Source: Geitlerinema sp. PCC 9228 (GTDB lineage Bacteria > Cyanobacteriota > Cyanobacteriia > Cyanobacteriales > PCC-9228). Taken from it: a stretch of 40,738 bases of DNA. The number at the start of each line of letters is the position of its first letter. The stretch's first letter is position 1. Positions 37,561-40,738 of this stretch are shown here, piece by piece. The notes below the pieces were generated by a model. That model was not told the origin of the DNA, did not search any database, and was given only the letters and a program-made list of their open reading frames with translations. The stretch covers positions 3,136-43,873 of the forward strand of contig NZ_LNDC01000051.1 of the NCBI RefSeq assembly GCF_001870905.1. The letters run 5' to 3'. A program made the position numbers and the translations under genes.

Positions 37561-37685
37561 GGACAAAACGAAAATAGGCCGCAAAGCGAAGGTTCTATAG
37601 TTGGAGGGTTGGGGATGGGAAAGCAACATAGCTCAGGATTGTCCTACCTGCAATGAAAAATGCTTGCCAATTTTTCCCCAAGCGG

Positions 37686-38075
37686 CTAGACAATGGGACA
37701 TTTTTGCTCCAAACAGCTACGCAGCGTGCGAGCATCGAACAAAACCGGGACGAAATGAATGCTTTTGACTTCTTTAAAATAAAACAAAATGGGGACTTTC
37801 GACCAGAAAATGCGCCAATTCTGCCAGTCGGAATAGGGAAACTGGCGGATGAGTTTCCCCGAACGGTAGACATCCAACGCTGAATCAGTAAACTGCAAGC
37901 GAATAGTCGCTGCTTGGAAGGCTAGAAACAAACCGAACAAACCAACCGCAGAAGCGATCGCAATTTGCCACCAAACCAAAGCCACAGCAATGACGACCAA
38001 AGCCAAGGGCAATTTGTAGCTGGGTCGTAGTTCTACCGTAGAAGCAGATGAATTCATAGAGGACGCAGTAGCCAC
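37686..38075 (-). CDS. DUF3119-family membrane protein
   Basis: 129 residues from a GTG preceded by GGGAGGGAG (complement of 38081-38089). An ATG six codons further in is also possible. It has two adjacent hydrophobic segments near the N-terminus (YKLPLALVVIAVALVWWQIA and ASAVGLFGLFLAFQAATI), then a conserved soluble part: FTDSALDVYRSGKLIRQFPY, WQNWRIFW, PILFYFKEVKSIHFVPVLFD and a CLEQKCP end. Function is unknown. The frame continues open upstream into a degenerate tnpB, so an automatic call of a 440-residue protein from 39008 would be a chimera. The gene is followed by DUF3086. Confidence 0.88.
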   Translation of the reverse strand: MATASSMNSSASTVELRPSYKLPLALVVIAVALVWWQIAIASAVGLFGLFLAFQAATIRLQFTDSALDVYRSGKLIRQFPYSDWQNWRIFWSKVPILFYFKEVKSIHFVPVLFDARTLRSCLEQKCPIV

Positions 38076-38099
38076 AATAACTCCCTCCCATTTGCTAAA

Positions 38100-38747
38100 C
38101 ACCAATACTTGACACTCCGCACTGTAACCAGACGCGGATTCTTCCTTCAACGACTCGTCTTGCGGAAACAGGCTTTCGCCAGCTACCGTAGCGGACCAAT
38201 CTCCGGAAGCATTTCCTGTCTCACCGACAGAAGTTTCGGTGTGCCCCACCGTACTTAAAACAAGTTCCCAAATTTTATGTGCCGCATTTTCCTCTCGATC
38301 CAACCGACACCCACACTGACAAATATAGATTCGTGTGGAAAGCAACTTCGCGGAACCTTTCTTTTTACTCCCAACACGGCGTTGAAAACGCTTCAATCGT
38401 TTCTCGCTTTTCCGATCGAATCTAGGATTAGGTTCGCTATAACCGTTGGAGTCCGTGTAGAAGGCTTTCAATCCTACATCCAATCGGTAGGTTTTTCCCG
38501 TTGGTTCTAATTGTTGTTCGTTGTCAGCACGAACGCAGAACTGACAATAATAGCCATCAGTAGGGGCGTCACGCGTTGCGTCCCTACAAATTAAACGAAC
38601 CCGCTTGATGTTTTCTGCCCCAAAGAAGGCTAAATCCCTTCGACTACCTGGGAGACGTCCAATTCCCTTTTTGTCTTTGAAGACGATTTGTTTGGGGTCA
38701 ACAAGCTTCCCACCTGAGATTTTGTATTCGACCGAACGAGTATTCAT
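38100..38747 (-). pseudogene. tnpB: Degenerate TnpB (IS200/IS605 family)
   Basis: The frame from MNTRSVEYKISGGK to the LFPQDESLKEESA end follows a cyanobacterial TnpB: KKGIGRL, then DGYYCQFCVRADNEQ, LEPTGKTYRLDVGLKAFYTD (first RuvC Asp) and CQCGCRLDREENAAHKI (zinc-finger half and last RuvC Asp). Missing are the N-terminal third and the centre between RFDRKSEKRLKRFQ and LSTRIYICQCGC, which includes the catalytic Glu and the first Cys pair. A palindromic element at 38560-38587 is inserted in frame (CRDATRDAPTDG). The ending near 38105-38125 has GGAGTGTCAAG, like the right end of such elements. The stop has been lost, so the frame runs on into DUF3119. No TnpA is present. It is not functional as a nuclease. 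Confidence 0.85.
38560..38587. repeat. Short GC palindromic element, copy 6 (inside the tnpB remnant)
   Basis: Starts GTAGGGGCGTCACGCG and ends TTGCGTCCCTAC; near-perfect 28-bp palindrome of the same family as the copies at 3.6-5.3 kb. It interrupts the TnpB reading frame without shifting it. Confidence 0.75.
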
Positions 38748-39259
38748 TCTTTTTAAATTGAGAATATCCCTTTTTGTCAGGAATTTTCTACTTACAATGT
38801 TCGTAAAAACGTGAAATCGCCGACCAGGCTCGTTCGGCAGCCGCCTGCCTACCATGCTATTGAGTTGTTGAACCCAAGAAAATTTGTGGCACCACACTTG
38901 GCAAGATTGGCGCCGATCGTGTTTGTCAACGCCTCGGTGGTGCATCCAATGGCACCAAGCCTGGTTGCGGACAAATTGAGCTGTCCGATACTTCGACAGG
39001 CTCAGCACGAGATGGCTTCATCAATGGCGCGGTATTGGTAGGGCTTTCCTTTTACTTGGAACTCAACAACGAGCATGGCTAGAGATGCTGCATTATTCTG
39101 AAAATCCTAGCATAAATTTCAGATTGACCGATGGCGGCGACCGCCACACGGGTCGCTTTTCATCCCGGCTGGGAAAGAGGCAGGGCTTTCCAGCTCCCGT
39201 CTTTTCTCGTAAACTAGCTATCCTTGAAGTCTATGGTTCTATTCTATCGAGTTCGCCCC
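38748..39259. other. Decayed mobile-element region
   Basis: Mosaic of fragments. On the minus strand, between about 38800 and 39010, two frames carry protein-like pieces (LAKCGATNFLGFNNSIAW, then after a frame change ERAWSAISRFYEHCK), suggesting a frameshifted gene remnant of unrecognised family. CTTCGACAGGCTCAGCACGA at about 38992 is a common dispersed bacterial sequence. At 39125-39215 there are tight inverted repeats (TGGCGG/CCGCCA, CTGGGAAAG/CTTTCCAG) followed by TCTTTTCTCGTAAAC, resembling a terminus of an IS200/IS605 element. No intact gene. Confidence 0.45.
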
Positions 39260-40105
39260 TTAAAATCCTTGTTGCAGGCTTTGCCCCAATCCCTGAAACA
39301 TAATCCAAGACAGGAAAAAATTGCTAATAAAAATTGCCAGCAAAGAAGTGACCACAGCCGTGGTGGTGGATTTACCAACGCCTTTCGCACCCCCAGTAGT
39401 GGTCAATCCCCAGCTGCAGCCAATCACGGCAATCAACAAACCGAAACACAAGCCTTTCAAAGAGGCATTCACCAAATCCAATACACTTAAAAAGGTATTC
39501 ACCGAGTCGATAAAACTGTTGATGGGCAAATTATAAATGTTCGCAGCCACCACAGCACCGCCAGCCATTCCCGTAACAAAGGAAAGAATGGTCAGCAAAG
39601 GCAGCATAATGCAGCAAGCCACCACTCGGGGAATTACCAAATAATCGATGGGGTCGGTTTTTAAAACATATAAGGCATCGATTTGCTCGGTCACTTGCAT
39701 GGTCCCCAACTCCGCCGCAAACGCCGATCCTACCCGACCAGCCAAAACCACAGCCGTCAAAACAGGTGCCAGCTCTCGCACCAGCGACAAAGCCAAAACC
39801 CCGCCAACCATTTGGCCTGCCCCGAAGGTGATAAATTCTCTAGCTACCTGAATGGTAAAAACGGCCCCCACAAACAAAGCTGTCAACAAGGTAATTCCCA
39901 GGGATTCGGGACCCACCATGGACATTTGTTCCATGGTATTGCGGCGGTGCAGTTTCCCCTCGACCAGATGAACGATAACTTGACCCCCAAGAAAAATAGC
40001 GGCAATCAATCTTTGTATCCACATATGGTTCCAGTAAATTCCCCCTTGGTTGTGGGTCGGTGCAGCCAAGGCTAGGAACGATTGGCTACCCACTTCCTGC
40101 ATCAT
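39260..40105 (-). CDS. mlaE: MlaE-family lipid ABC transporter permease
   Basis: Inner-membrane permease of the MlaFEDB/TGD-type transporter that moves lipids between inner and outer membranes. 281 residues from the double ATG at 40105/40102. Family hallmarks: AIFLGGQVIVHLVEGKLHRR, the coupling-like region VGGVLALSLVRELAPVLTAV, AGRVGSAFAAELGTMQVTEQ and IDALYVLKTDPIDYLVIPR. About five membrane segments can be read. The frame stays open to 40270, but that would run through the tRNA-Pro gene, so those 55 codons are excluded. The ATPase and MCE-protein genes are not in the window. It resembles the cyanobacterial protein slr1045 in my recollection. Confidence 0.93.
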   Translation of the reverse strand: MMQEVGSQSFLALAAPTHNQGGIYWNHMWIQRLIAAIFLGGQVIVHLVEGKLHRRNTMEQMSMVGPESLGITLLTALFVGAVFTIQVAREFITFGAGQMVGGVLALSLVRELAPVLTAVVLAGRVGSAFAAELGTMQVTEQIDALYVLKTDPIDYLVIPRVVACCIMLPLLTILSFVTGMAGGAVVAANIYNLPINSFIDSVNTFLSVLDLVNASLKGLCFGLLIAVIGCSWGLTTTGGAKGVGKSTTTAVVTSLLAIFISNFFLSWIMFQGLGQSLQQGF

Positions 40106-40159
40106 TATAGGCGGTTCTGAAAGCAGACAAGGGGTCAAAATTGAACGGTATATTTTTCT

Positions 40160-40188
40160 TGGACAAACACAACATTTTCCTGTATGAT
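40160..40188 (+). promoter_or_regulatory. Promoter of tRNA-Pro
   Basis: TGGACA (40160-40165, 5 of 6), 17-bp spacer, TATGAT (40183-40188, 5 of 6). The predicted start, near 40195, is a few nucleotides before the mature tRNA at 40202. Confidence 0.6.
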
Positions 40189-40201
40189 ATAAAGGTACTA
40201 A

Positions 40202-40275
40202 CGGGATGTAGCGCAGCTTGGTAGCGCGCCTGCTTTGGGAGCAGGATGTCGCAGGTTCAAATCCTGTCATCCCGA
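40202..40275 (+). tRNA. tRNA-Pro (anticodon UGG)
   Basis: 74-nt cloverleaf. The acceptor stem CGGGATG pairs with CATCCCG, with A as the discriminator base. The D arm reads GCGCAGCTTGGTAGCGC. The anticodon stem CCTGC/GCAGG encloses loop TTTGGGA, with anticodon TGG at positions 34-36. The T arm is CAGGTTCAAATCCTG. CCA is not encoded, as is common in cyanobacteria. Confidence 0.97.
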
Positions 40276-40397
40276 TTGCGCCAACTCAAAAAGCTTTTTC
40301 CCAAATACGCTGCTTCATACGGATTTGGGGAAAGAGCTGCCGTAGGGGAAAATAGTTGCGTTTTGGTGGTGTTGCCGCCGCCCCCTACTTGCCACTG
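40276..40397. other. Short spacer after tRNA-Pro
   Basis: 122 bp without a gene. AAAAAGCTTTTT at 40288-40299 is a perfect AT palindrome that could help end the tRNA transcript. The rest is GC-rich (about 40360-40395) with no clear feature. Confidence 0.3.
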
Positions 40398-40738
40398 CTA
40401 CTTCCTAATAGGTTGTTTACTGGACAATAATTGACTTATATTGACTTGATAGTCGTAGCCATCTTTCTTAAAGATTGGCTGGATGTGATTACGGCAGACA
40501 CTGACTATCTTTCCCTTCACACTCAGGCTAAAGCTGCCTTTAGACCTGACTATTTTGATCCTTGCCGAACGAAGACCTTGGTGCTTGCCTTTGACCACAC
40601 GGACAATATCTCCCGTTTTCCAGTCTTTGGGAGGATTTTTGGGCTGATATCCAACCCGGGGAAAACCATATTTATCCATGAGCATCATTTGACGACATCC
40701 ATGTCCTCTTGCCGTAATGACCAGAATAGACTCAACTT
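40398..40738 (-). CDS. iscB: IscB-like RuvC/HNH nuclease (transposon-encoded), C-terminal part
   Basis: The frame is open from the right edge to a stop at 40398, giving 113 visible residues; the N-terminal ~300 are outside. The sequence VESILVITARGHGCRQMM, then DKYGFPRVGY, KTGDIVRVVKGKHQGL, RIKIVRSKGSFSLSVKGK and DGYDYQ matches the end of IscB proteins (RuvC-III region and the basic C-terminal domain). IscB is an RNA-guided nickase/nuclease of IS200/IS605-related elements and the ancestor of Cas9. Its guide (omega) RNA is normally encoded upstream of iscB, which is beyond the edge. It points away from tRNA-Pro, 122 bp distant. Whether it is intact cannot be told from this part. Confidence 0.85.
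   Translation of the reverse strand, partial: VESILVITARGHGCRQMMLMDKYGFPRVGYQPKNPPKDWKTGDIVRVVKGKHQGLRSARIKIVRSKGSFSLSVKGKIVSVCRNHIQPIFKKDGYDYQVNISQLLSSKQPIRK

Noticed and set aside
37686-39008. Single 440-residue protein
   Set aside because: It joins a degenerate tnpB to DUF3119; a GTG with a good ribosome site at 38075 gives the normal DUF3119 length.
40106-40270. N-terminal extension of the mlaE frame to 40270
   Set aside because: It would be read through the tRNA-Pro gene and its promoter; a double ATG at 40105 fits the family.

Overview
This window is cyanobacterial chromosome. It carries psaE (photosystem I subunit IV), several proteins of cyanobacterial families (DUF3086, DUF3119, DUF6391, an HD-domain metalloprotein), and very many GCGATCGC (HIP1) octamers in both genes and spacers. 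Octamer tandem arrays and decayed IS200/IS605-type genes fit a filamentous, non-heterocystous type, but I cannot name the genus from the sequence alone.

Left part (1-8.5 kb): a TPR protein runs off the left edge. It is preceded by an octanucleotide tandem array, a DppC-type ABC permease and an HD-domain protein, all on the minus strand. An RND efflux pair follows on the plus strand (adaptor plus AcrB-type pump). Short GC-rich palindromic elements lie in and around the adaptor gene, and some of them have become in-frame coding sequence.

Central part (8.5-25.4 kb) is a surface-polysaccharide locus. The minus strand carries a Wza-like SLBB export protein, a 106-residue protein of unknown function, a Wzc-like co-polymerase/kinase, and a WecG/TagA-type glycosyltransferase with a C-terminal extension of MshEN-like repeats. 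Transcribed divergently, from a promoter whose -35 box appears to overlap the opposing one, are an ABC exporter, a sulfotransferase, a complete four-gene CMP-Kdo pathway (kdsD-kdsB-kdsA-kdsC, with overlapping stops and starts) and three GT-B glycosyltransferases. The first of these three has HP and S/T motifs suggestive of a CMP-sugar donor. Taken together this reads as a locus for a possibly sulfated, Kdo-containing capsule or exopolysaccharide. The functional link between the genes is inferred from their neighbourhood.

Right part (25.4-40.7 kb): a 1996-residue hybrid sensor kinase (Ser/Thr-kinase-like, AAA ATPase, GAF, histidine kinase, receiver) is followed by an integrase remnant, a lipoprotein, a poorly defined small ORF, DUF6391, psaE, mutM, plsY, DUF3086 and DUF3119. 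Upstream of DUF3119 lies a decayed tnpB that is open in the same frame. An MlaE-type lipid transporter permease, tRNA-Pro(UGG) and the 3' part of an iscB-like gene at the edge close the window.

No CRISPR array, rRNA or intact transposase was seen. All family assignments come from reading motifs in the sequence; no database search was run.
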